Positions 1 through 4,821 of a stretch of DNA of 6,675 bases are shown here, in pieces. Below the pieces are notes generated by a model. The model did no database searches, was not told where the DNA came from, and was given only the letters and a program-made list of their open reading frames with translations. Positions within the stretch are counted from its first letter, which is position 1, and each line of letters begins with the position of its first letter. The stretch is from JBHEPS01 sp046261635 (GTDB lineage: Bacteria > Acidobacteriota > Thermoanaerobaculia > Gp7-AA8): assembly GCA_046261635.1 (NCBI GenBank), contig JBHEOL010000139.1, positions 1-6,675 of the forward strand, read 5' to 3'. The position numbers were made by a program, and so were the translations under genes.

Positions 1-1
1 G

Positions 2-304
2 CCGACGATGGAGAAGGTCGTGGAGAGTGTCGCGAGCACGTTCGAGTGCGCGAAGAGCGAAGTATGCACGCGGGCGATGCCGGCGGCGCGGATGCTCGCG
101 GCGTGGCTCGGGTGGAACGACTCGCTCCTCAAGCTCCGCGAGATTCGCGAGGCGTTCGGTCTCCGCAGCAATGGAACGGTGTCGGATCTCATCCGGCGCT
201 GCAAACATGAGCTCACGCGCGATCCGGCATTGCAAAGGGCAGCAAGCGCGTGCCGGGCGATGCTCGCTGCCTCGACTCAGACGGCGCTCGACGCGCCCTA
301 CTGA
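2..304 (+). CDS. C-terminal part of a putative REP-associated tyrosine transposase (RAYT), 5' end outside window
   Basis: The frame is open to the left edge (codons from base 2) and ends at TGA 302-304, so this is probably the 3' end of a longer gene; the ATG at 8 is likely internal. Numbering from that ATG, residues 1-36 look like the helical stretch seen in the DnaA-domain-IV-like tail of RAYT proteins. Residues about 40-65 form a helix-turn-helix, with LREIREAFG as the first helix, a short LRSNG turn, and TVSDLIRRC as the recognition helix. Such tails follow the Y1 HUH nuclease domain (HxH plus catalytic Tyr) in RAYTs, which act on single-stranded REP hairpins. The catalytic domain is not in the window, so the nuclease function is inferred from the tail and from the palindromes immediately downstream. 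The alternative is an unrelated DnaA-like or HTH regulator. A different frame over the same bases (27-500) is Arg/Ser-rich and looks like a shadow. Confidence 0.6.
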   Translation, partial: PTMEKVVESVASTFECAKSEVCTRAMPAARMLAAWLGWNDSLLKLREIREAFGLRSNGTVSDLIRRCKHELTRDPALQRAASACRAMLAASTQTALDAPY

Positions 305-329
305 GCTCCGACTACCCCCTCGACAACTC

Positions 330-367
330 ACCTTTCGCCGGCCGATCTCGATCGGGATGGCGAAGGT
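330..367. repeat. REP-like imperfect palindrome just downstream of the RAYT stop
   Basis: Starting 25 nt after the TGA, ACC plus TTCGCC (330-339, with T333 bulged) pairs with GGCGAA plus GGT (359-367). An inner CCGAT (342-346) pairs with ATCGG (351-355) around a CTCG loop. This gives 14 Watson-Crick pairs interrupted by a bulge and an internal loop. No T-run follows, so it is not a canonical intrinsic terminator, though it could slow polymerase or protect the transposase mRNA 3' end. Its sequence differs from the GGGTCA-type hairpins further downstream. Confidence 0.5.
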
Positions 368-433
368 CTGTCTGTTCGTCCAACTCGTAGTCGATTTCGA
401 GCCCGTCCGCGCGGTCCTCGCGCGCCCCGGATC

Positions 434-581
434 CCGCGGACCTGACCCGCGACGACCTCAATACCAATCTCGCCCGCTGATTTCGTCAAGTGAGCGATGA
501 CTCGCGCCGCCTCCGCAAAGGGTCACATCTACGATGTTCGGGCTGAACTCCGAATTTCGAAGATGTGACCCCGGGTCGACC
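434..581. repeat. Direct repeat copy 1 (148 bp) containing a REP-like hairpin
   Basis: This block begins CCGCGGACCTGACCC and ends CCCCGGGTCGACC. It is repeated exactly 151 bp downstream (585-732) with two substitutions: G472 versus A623 and A546 versus G697. The block contains TGACCC near its left end and a long hairpin in its right half. No gene is evident in it; the short minus-strand frames that cross it exist only because the repeat lacks stops. The near identity implies a recent duplication, or homogenisation between copies. Confidence 0.9.
520..571. repeat. REP-like long hairpin A (inside direct repeat copy 1)
   Basis: GGGTCACATCT (520-530) is the exact reverse complement of AGATGTGACCC (561-571). 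Inside it, CGA 532-534 pairs with TCG 557-559 and TTCGG 537-541 pairs with CCGAA 550-554, leaving the 8-nt loop 542-549. The 19 pairs are broken by one 1x1 and one 2x2 mismatch, the sort of interrupted stem that REP elements recognised by RAYTs commonly have. The foot carries GGGTC/GACCC, also repeated elsewhere in this region. Confidence 0.8.
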
Positions 582-584
582 GGT

Positions 585-732
585 CCGCGGACCTGACCCG
601 CGACGACCTCAATACCAATCTCACCCGCTGATTTCGTCAAGTGAGCGATGACTCGCGCCGCCTCCGCAAAGGGTCACATCTACGATGTTCGGGCTGGACT
701 CCGAATTTCGAAGATGTGACCCCGGGTCGACC
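585..732. repeat. Direct repeat copy 2 (148 bp) containing a REP-like hairpin
   Basis: This is the second copy of the block at 434-581, separated from it by only 3 bp (GGT, 582-584). Identity is 146 of 148. After 732 the sequence diverges from copy 1 into AAGAATTGACCCC and then short tandem palindromes. The copy boundary sits in a perfect 12-bp palindrome (GGTCCGCGGACC, 582-593). Confidence 0.9.
671..722. repeat. REP-like long hairpin B (inside direct repeat copy 2)
   Basis: The stem is identical to that of the hairpin at 520-571: GGGTCACATCT 671-681 with AGATGTGACCC 712-722, plus the two inner stems. The only change between the two hairpins, A546 to G697, falls in the loop. The two hairpins lie in the same orientation, 151 bp apart. 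Confidence 0.8.
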
Positions 733-740
733 TGAAGAAT

Positions 741-781
741 TGACCCCGGGTCGACCTGACCCCGGGTCGACCCTGGGTCGG
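741..781. repeat. Short tandem array of GACCC-N-GGGTC palindromes
   Basis: The 16-bp unit TGACCCCGGGTCGACC occurs head to tail at 741-756 and 757-772. A degenerate unit follows, keeping GACCC-T-GGGTC at 769-779. The same 16-mer also closes both long repeats (566-581 and 717-732). Each unit holds an 11-bp palindrome and a GGTCGACC palindrome. The array ends about 70 bp before the next gene and could be residual REP feet. Confidence 0.75.
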
Positions 782-839
782 CTCTCTTGATTTGGATTAA
801 TGTTACCGTTCTGCGAATCCGAAAGACAATGTTGATTCG

Positions 840-845
840 AGGAGG
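840..845 (+). promoter_or_regulatory. Shine-Dalgarno for the lipoprotein gene
   Basis: AGGAGG lies 5 nt before the ATG at 851, within the longer purine run GAGGAGGG (839-846). It is the strongest ribosome binding site in the window and fixes the start at 851. Confidence 0.8.
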
Positions 846-850
846 GTCCC

Positions 851-1324
851 ATGAGGAAGTTCTCTCTCGTGCTGTTGCTCTCCGTCGCGGTCTCCGGTTG
901 CGCGACCACGGTTACGCCGGTCGCCACGAACGAGCAGTTCGTTCGCGATCTGTATGCAGCGTTCGCCCGTGGAGACGGGGGCGCAGTCATCGATGCGTTC
1001 GATCCGCAGATTCGCTGGATGGAAGCCGAAAGCACCGAATACTCCGATCGCAACCCGTACATTGGGCCGCAGGCTGTGGCCGAGGGGGTGTTCGGGCGGC
1101 TGATGTCCGAGTGGGATGGGTTTCAGGTCCATCCGGAGGAGTTCATCAGCGAAGGGAACCGCGTCGCCGTCCTCGGACGCTACGCCGCGAAGTACAAGGC
1201 GACCGGGAGGTCGCTCGATGCGCAGTTCGTTCATGTCTGGACGGTCGAGAACGGGAAGGCGACGGCGTTCCAGCAGTACGCGGATACGGCGCAGCTTGCG
1301 CGGGTTATGGGGATGCAGCCTTAG
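851..1324 (+). CDS. Putative lipoprotein with NTF2/SnoaL-like domain
   Basis: This is a 157-residue protein. Residues 1-17 form a lipoprotein signal: MRKF, a hydrophobic core LVLLLSVAV, and the lipobox VSGC with Cys17 as the predicted lipidated residue. The mature protein would therefore be membrane-anchored outside the cytoplasm. Residues about 28-150 match the SnoaL/NTF2-like fold: an N-terminal helix (VRDLYAAFARGD), a strand with DPQIRW, a GPQAVAEGVF helix, and the closing beta strands around EWDGF, AVLGRYAAKY, FVHVWTV and QQYADTA. The fold covers small isomerases, hydrolases and non-catalytic ligand-binding proteins, so no reaction can be assigned. Most SnoaL-like proteins of this size are cytosolic, so the lipobox is notable. 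The gene stands alone between the repeat region and a convergent gene. Length is typical for one NTF2 domain plus a signal. Confidence 0.85.
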   Translation: MRKFSLVLLLSVAVSGCATTVTPVATNEQFVRDLYAAFARGDGGAVIDAFDPQIRWMEAESTEYSDRNPYIGPQAVAEGVFGRLMSEWDGFQVHPEEFISEGNRVAVLGRYAAKYKATGRSLDAQFVHVWTVENGKATAFQQYADTAQLARVMGMQP

Positions 1325-1374
1325 AGGGCGATTGTCGTGGGTCGGGGGGAGCTCGGCTTCGTGGGAGGCCGGGT

Positions 1375-1392
1375 CGGAGGCTGAAGCCTCCG
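1375..1392. terminator. GC-rich hairpin between convergent genes
   Basis: CGGAGGC (1375-1381) pairs perfectly with GCCTCCG (1386-1392) around a TGAA loop. It lies about 50 bp after the lipoprotein stop and 4 bp beyond the minus-strand acetyltransferase stop, a position suited to two-way termination. There is no T-run on either side, so it may instead be an interspersed palindromic repeat that also blocks read-through. Confidence 0.4.
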
Positions 1393-1396
1393 CCAC

Positions 1397-1948
1397 TCAG
1401 CCGGTCGGCCAGTGGACCCATTCGCGCCTCAGGAGGCCGAGAAACACCGAGTCCTGCACGCCTCCCCCTACGCGCCACCGCTCTCTCAAATACCCTTCCC
1501 TTCGGAATCCGATGCGCTCGAGCAGCCGGAGGGACGGTTCGTTGAGAGGATCGACATCGGCTTCGATGCGCTGGAGCTCGAGATCCTCGAACGCGTGGCG
1601 CAGCAGAAGCGCCACTGCCTCCGAGGCGAGCCCTTCACCCCACCGCTTGCTCGTCAGGGCGAATCCGATCTCCGCGCGGAGGTTATTGCGGTCGATCCAG
1701 GCGAGGGTGCAGGTCCCGATGATTCGATCGTCCTCGTCGGCGACGCCCCACTGATAGAGCGTCCCCGCCTCGAAGTAGGCGTGGATCTCGTGAATGAGCG
1801 CGACGGCCTCCGCCTCGGATTCGAACCGCGGAGAGCTCCAGTAGCGAGCGACTCTCGCATCCGAAAAGACTCCGTAGACGTCGGCCGCGTCCTCGAGCTC
1901 CAGCCATCGGAGCTTCACGCGATGTCCGGCAAGTGTCGGCAGTGTCAT
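1397..1948 (-). CDS. GNAT family N-acetyltransferase, RimJ/RimL type
   Basis: This 183-residue protein spans one full GNAT domain. It opens with the family's usual strand and helix (LAGHRVKLRWLELEDAADVY, residues 7-26 region) and has a substrate-side middle region (QWGVADEDDRIIGTCTL, about 67-82). The acetyl-CoA pyrophosphate-binding turn is RWGEGLASEA (102-111), and the C-terminal signature runs from ADVDPLN with Asn136 and Ser139 to RIGFRREGYLRE. Members transfer acetyl groups from acetyl-CoA to protein N-termini or small amines; the substrate cannot be read from sequence. The frame extends upstream to 2257, but that part overlaps the divergent gene and is Ser/Arg-rich, so I start at ATG 1948, where homology begins. 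No Shine-Dalgarno precedes it, but TAGAAT does (see the promoter entry). It is divergent from the next GNAT gene. Confidence 0.88.
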   Translation of the reverse strand: MTLPTLAGHRVKLRWLELEDAADVYGVFSDARVARYWSSPRFESEAEAVALIHEIHAYFEAGTLYQWGVADEDDRIIGTCTLAWIDRNNLRAEIGFALTSKRWGEGLASEAVALLLRHAFEDLELQRIEADVDPLNEPSLRLLERIGFRREGYLRERWRVGGGVQDSVFLGLLRREWVHWPTG

Positions 1949-1956
1949 GGGGCGGG

Positions 1957-1962
1957 ATTCTA
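1957..1962 (-). promoter_or_regulatory. Candidate -10 box for a leaderless acetyltransferase transcript
   Basis: Read on the minus strand, TAGAAT (five of six matches to TATAAT) ends 8 nt before the ATG at 1948. A transcript starting 6-8 nt after it would begin at or next to the start codon, which fits the absence of a Shine-Dalgarno. No good -35 box is visible. Confidence 0.35.
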
Positions 1963-2096
1963 ATCGGGATCGGCAACCCCGCGGAGGCGCCGGGCTGGAA
2001 AGCCCTGACCACGGGACGTCCAGTACCCGCTGGTGTTCGGTGAATTTTGTCGAGTCTGCTCGCCGGAAGTGCGTCCGCGGGGGGAGAATGGCGATC

Positions 2097-2552
2097 ATGC
2101 GAGTCATCCTGCGCGAGACCGAAGTGACCGACCTGCCGATTTTTCTCGAGCAGCAGCTCGACCCCGAGGCCGCCCGGATGGCCTCGCTCCTCCCTCGCGA
2201 CCGCGATGCGTTCATGGCGCATTGGGGGAACATCTTCGGCGACGAGGGGGTGGTCACCAGAACCGCCCTGCTCGAAGCGGAGGTCGCGGGATACGTGGTC
2301 TGCTACGAGAAGGAGGGGCAGCACCTGCTCGGATACTGGATCGGGCGCGAATTCTGGGGCCGCGGGGTCGCCACGCAGGCCGTGGCGGGATTCCTCGGTT
2401 TCGTGAAGGTCCGTCCGCTTCGCGCATTCGTCGCGGAGCAGAACCGGGCGTCGATCCGCGTTCTCGAGAAGTCCGGCTTCGCTCTCCGCGACCGCTCCGT
2501 GGGCGACGACGGAATCGCGGAGCTCATGTTCGAGCTCGGCGAGAGTTCCTGA
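2097..2552 (+). CDS. GNAT family N-acetyltransferase
   Basis: This 151-residue protein covers a compact GNAT domain. It starts with strand VILRETEVTDLPIFLEQ (3-19) and has a central strand around AEVAGYVVCYE (61-71). The acetyl-CoA loop is FWGRGVATQAV (86-96), followed by a helix and strand (LRAFVAEQN, with Asn116 and Ser119) and the usual VLEKSGFALRDR ending (122-133). It resembles the small GNATs that recognise simple amines or protein N-termini; the substrate is unknown. I choose ATG 2097 because the purine run GGAG (2083-2086) is 10 nt away. ATG 2088 in the same frame adds three residues but sits almost on top of that run. The frame continues to 1947, but that part has no family resemblance. 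The protein shares little sequence with the divergent GNAT at 1397-1948 beyond the fold motifs, so a recent tandem duplication is unlikely. Confidence 0.88.
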   Translation: MRVILRETEVTDLPIFLEQQLDPEAARMASLLPRDRDAFMAHWGNIFGDEGVVTRTALLEAEVAGYVVCYEKEGQHLLGYWIGREFWGRGVATQAVAGFLGFVKVRPLRAFVAEQNRASIRVLEKSGFALRDRSVGDDGIAELMFELGESS

Positions 2553-2655
2553 CCCGCCGCGTAGGCAGTCCTCGAGGTGAGGGGATCGACGACTTCTCGA
2601 GCAGTTCTGGAGTTATGCTTCCAGATACGGTTCACGCTCCCCGTCCCTGAATCCA

Positions 2656-3741
2656 ATGCCCGTTCGGAGCATTATGTTCGTGCCAGTGTCCGGTCCCGGA
2701 GGAACCGGCGAGTACTTCCGCTGTCTGGTTCTCGCGGATGCGATCCGGCAGAGATGGCCGGACATCGAGTTGCGGTTCGTCCTGAATCGCCATGCGGGAT
2801 TCGTTACGGCCGTTCCCTATCCCGTGGATCTGATCGACGCGTCTCCGACGCGGTCCGTGCGCGGGGTCGTCGACGCGATCGAGCGCCAGCGCCCGCGGCT
2901 CGTGGTGTTCGACAGCGCGGGACGCCGCGCCCAGTACCGTGCGGCGCGGCGCGCTGGAGCGCGAATCGTCTACGTCAGCTCGCGGGAGAAGGCGCGCTGG
3001 AGAGGATTTCGCTGGCGTCGCATGTCCCTCGTGGACGAGCATTGGATCGTTCAGCCCGACCCGCGTCTGAAACGGCTGTCGTGGCTCGAGAAGCTCAAGT
3101 GCCGCGCGATGCCGCGGGTGCGAGTCCTCCTTCTCGACACGCTGTTTCGCGCGCCGGAAGCGGAAGAGTTCGCGGCCTTGAGCGCCCGTCTGGGAGTCGA
3201 TGACGGAAGGTATGCGCTGTTCTGCCCGGGCGGCGGCGGATCTTCCGGGTACATGGGCGACCCCGGAAAGGTCTACCTCGAGGCGGCCCGGCGTTTCACT
3301 CGTGAATCCGCAATTCCGGCGGTGTGCGTGGTGGGTCCCAATGCGCGCGCGGAGGCGCTGCAGGCGGACGGGGTGCGAACCTTTCATGCGCTGCCGAATT
3401 CCGAGTTGCTCTCGTTGATCGAGCACGCGATGCTCGCCGTGGTGAATGGCGGCAGTCTGCTGCCACAGGCTCTGGCCCTGGGCCAGGCTTGCGTGGCGGC
3501 GCCGGTCGTCACGGATCAGGACGACCGGATTCGCAGGGTGGCGCAGCGCGGCGCCGTAGTGGCGGCGGCGCTGGACGTGATCGCGATCTCCGACGCCGCC
3601 CTGCAGTTGGCCCGGAATCCGGGCCTGCGTGCAGTATTGCAGGAGCAGGCACGCGCACTCGGCCTCCGGAACGGCATCGATCGCGCGATGGAGGAGGTCG
3701 AGCGTCTGCTGAACCTGCCACCGTCGAAAGCGTTGGAGTGA
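2656..3741 (+). CDS. Putative GT-B fold glycosyltransferase (MurG/PseG-like)
   Basis: This 361-residue soluble protein has a two-lobe layout. The N-terminal lobe begins with strand SIMFVPVS and the Gly-rich loop GPGGTGEYFRC (13-23), then helix LVLADAI. That order recalls MurG and PseG, whose first loop (G.G...R) contacts substrate. RPRLVVFDSAG (79-89) resembles the later Rossmann strand. The C-terminal lobe has FCPGGGGSS (189-197), strand AVCVVGPNA (222-230), and a donor-binding region NGGSLLPQALALGQACV followed by TDQDDR (264-291), comparable to the sugar-nucleotide site of GT-B enzymes. I infer transfer or processing of a nucleotide sugar in cell-envelope glycan synthesis; donor and acceptor are unknown. 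ATG 2656 keeps the first beta strand intact but lacks a Shine-Dalgarno. ATG 2674 has GGAG 4 nt upstream and would remove six residues. The stop lies 7 nt before the membrane protease start, so cotranscription is likely. Confidence 0.65.
   Translation: MPVRSIMFVPVSGPGGTGEYFRCLVLADAIRQRWPDIELRFVLNRHAGFVTAVPYPVDLIDASPTRSVRGVVDAIERQRPRLVVFDSAGRRAQYRAARRAGARIVYVSSREKARWRGFRWRRMSLVDEHWIVQPDPRLKRLSWLEKLKCRAMPRVRVLLLDTLFRAPEAEEFAALSARLGVDDGRYALFCPGGGGSSGYMGDPGKVYLEAARRFTRESAIPAVCVVGPNARAEALQADGVRTFHALPNSELLSLIEHAMLAVVNGGSLLPQALALGQACVAAPVVTDQDDRIRRVAQRGAVVAAALDVIAISDAALQLARNPGLRAVLQEQARALGLRNGIDRAMEEVERLLNLPPSKALE
3735..3738 (+). promoter_or_regulatory. Ribosome binding site inside the glycosyltransferase 3' end
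   Basis: GGAG lies in the last codons of the upstream gene, 10 nt before ATG 3749. It supports translation of the protease gene from the same mRNA as the glycosyltransferase. Confidence 0.5.
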
Positions 3742-3748
3742 GCTTCCT

Positions 3749-4684
3749 ATGCGGACATTTCTCGTTCTTCTTCTGCTCTTTGCGCTGGCCGCGGTCGTTG
3801 GCGGGTTGCTCGCTCATCCGGTCTGGACCCTGCTGCAACTCTTCGATGACGGCCCGATTCATCGCGTGATGAACCGCATCGGGATGCTCGTGCTTGCCGT
3901 CACCACCTTGCTCTATCTTCGAAGGAAGGGTCTTGCGGACAAGGAGACGCTCGGCTACGCACTCCCCCGACCGTGGTTCATCCGCCAGATGCTGTGGGGC
4001 TTCGGCGCGGGCGTTCTCCTCGTGCTGCCGGTGGCCGCTGCTCTCTTCGGGCTCGAGTTGCGCACGCTGTCGCCGGGGGTCTCGGGAGCGGAGTCTCCCA
4101 TCATCCTCCTGGTCGGGCTGATCGTGCAGGGACTCCTCACCGGTCTGTTGATTGCGTTCATCGAGGAAACGTACTTCCGCGGCGCGCTCTTCACGGCCGT
4201 CGAGCGCGAGTCGGGATTGCTTCTCGCGATCGCCCTGCCCACTCTCTGGTACGCCACCATGCACTTCCTCGGCAGCTCCGTGCGAATCCCGAGGGACGAG
4301 ATCAACTACTGGAGCGGGCTCCAGATCGCCGCCAACCTGTTCGACCGTTATGCGAATCCGCTCAGGCTCATCGACTCCTTTCTCGCGCTCATGGCCCTCG
4401 GCGTGCTTCTCTCGCTCATGCGCCATCGTACCGGTGCCATTGCCGCGTGCATCGGGCTGCATGCCGGCGGGGTTGGAGTCATCCTGGTGATCCGCGAGAT
4501 CTCCATCGAGAATCCGCAGGCCCAGCTCTTCTGGCTGGTCGGGAGCCACGACGGCGTGATCGGCTGGATGATGGCCGGCTGGATCACCTTGATGACCGCC
4601 GCGTACTGGTACGTCAGCGGCCGGATGCAGACCTTAGACAGGCGCCCGATGGCAGGGGCCGGCAGTGAGGTGAGCGGCTTCTAG
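3749..4684 (+). CDS. CPBP family intramembrane metalloprotease (CAAX/Abi type)
   Basis: This is a 311-residue, highly hydrophobic protein with about eight predicted membrane segments (roughly 3-22, 43-58, 82-101, 118-137, 157-171, 207-224, 230-248 and 272-290). The CPBP signature is present. Motif 1 is EETYFRG with Glu139, Glu140 and Arg144, motif 2 is YATMH with His172 (Tyr in place of the common Phe), and motif 3 is the LHAGG stretch with His238. In this family the glutamates and histidines line a metal or catalytic site within the bilayer. Bacterial members cleave membrane-associated peptides or serve in bacteriocin self-immunity and in regulating envelope proteins. The last 20 residues are a polar tail, likely cytoplasmic. 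The loop between motifs 2 and 3 (about 173-206) is longer than I would expect. Placement 7 nt after a glycosyltransferase suggests an envelope-related job; the substrate is unknown. Confidence 0.88.
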   Translation: MRTFLVLLLLFALAAVVGGLLAHPVWTLLQLFDDGPIHRVMNRIGMLVLAVTTLLYLRRKGLADKETLGYALPRPWFIRQMLWGFGAGVLLVLPVAAALFGLELRTLSPGVSGAESPIILLVGLIVQGLLTGLLIAFIEETYFRGALFTAVERESGLLLAIALPTLWYATMHFLGSSVRIPRDEINYWSGLQIAANLFDRYANPLRLIDSFLALMALGVLLSLMRHRTGAIAACIGLHAGGVGVILVIREISIENPQAQLFWLVGSHDGVIGWMMAGWITLMTAAYWYVSGRMQTLDRRPMAGAGSEVSGF

Positions 4685-4685
4685 A

Positions 4686-4700
4686 GCAGCGATCCGCTGC
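4686..4700. terminator. Hairpin directly after the protease stop codon
   Basis: GCAGCG (4686-4691) pairs perfectly with CGCTGC (4695-4700) around an ATC loop, one base beyond the TAG at 4682-4684. A second hairpin, GGCGG/CCGCC with a TTTGG loop, follows at 4718-4732. Neither has a following T-run, so termination by these elements is plausible but not canonical. Confidence 0.4.
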
Positions 4701-4781
4701 GCACATGTCCAGCAGCAGGCGGTTTGGCCGCCCTCGACCGGGGCCCTGGTTTTGGAAGGCTCAGCGGGAATCGCTTTGCAG

Positions 4782-4811
4782 GTGACTTCGCTCCAGCGAT
4801 TTGCGTATCCT
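4782..4811 (+). promoter_or_regulatory. Candidate promoter for the kinase gene
   Basis: GTGACT (4782-4787, four of six to TTGACA) and TATCCT (4806-4811, four of six to TATAAT) are separated by 18 bp. The -10 box ends 10 nt before ATG 4822, and no Shine-Dalgarno lies between, so the mRNA leader would be a few bases at most. Confidence 0.35.
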
Positions 4812-4821
4812 TTAAGCTTCC

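Larger units (their letters stand above)
305..850. other. 546-bp gene-poor region filled with palindromes and repeats
   Basis: No coding sequence here has a credible start, ribosome binding site and family resemblance. The content is the hairpin at 330-367, a GCGCG/CGCGC hairpin at 409-423, the two 148-bp direct repeats, the 16-bp tandem array, and then an AT-richer stretch (about 786-835) that probably holds the promoter of the lipoprotein gene at 851. I could not assign a convincing -35/-10 pair there. The motif TGACCC or its complement GGGTCA occurs eight times between 443 and 762. Confidence 0.7.

Noticed and set aside
434..732. CRISPR array
   Set aside because: There are only two repeat units, each 148 bp, separated by 3 bp. 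There are no short regular repeats with unique spacers and no cas genes.
458..1062. Two short minus-strand frames (458-640 and 637-1062) in the repeat region
   Set aside because: They are made largely of the 148-bp repeat and tandem palindromes and have no ribosome binding site or family resemblance.
803..1396. Minus-strand open frame (197 codons) opposite the lipoprotein gene
   Set aside because: The plus-strand frame has a signal peptide, strong ribosome binding site and domain; the minus frame has none of these.
1116..1754. Plus-strand open frame (212 codons) bridging the lipoprotein and GNAT genes
   Set aside because: Extremely Ser/Arg-rich, overlaps two well-supported genes, and runs through the intergenic hairpin.
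2607..2624. CTGGA/TCCAG inverted repeat with TTATGCT upstream of the glycosyltransferase as operator or promoter
   Set aside because: The arms are only five bases and no -35 element sits at a suitable distance, so the evidence is too weak to annotate.
2632..3426. Minus-strand open frame (264 codons) opposite the glycosyltransferase
   Set aside because: It has no recognisable domain and is fully explained as a shadow of the plus-strand gene.
3509..4549. Minus-strand open frame (346 codons) across the glycosyltransferase end and protease
   Set aside because: Its composition (very rich in Glu, Arg, Gln, Asp) mirrors the hydrophobic protease read backwards; both opposing genes have clear family motifs.
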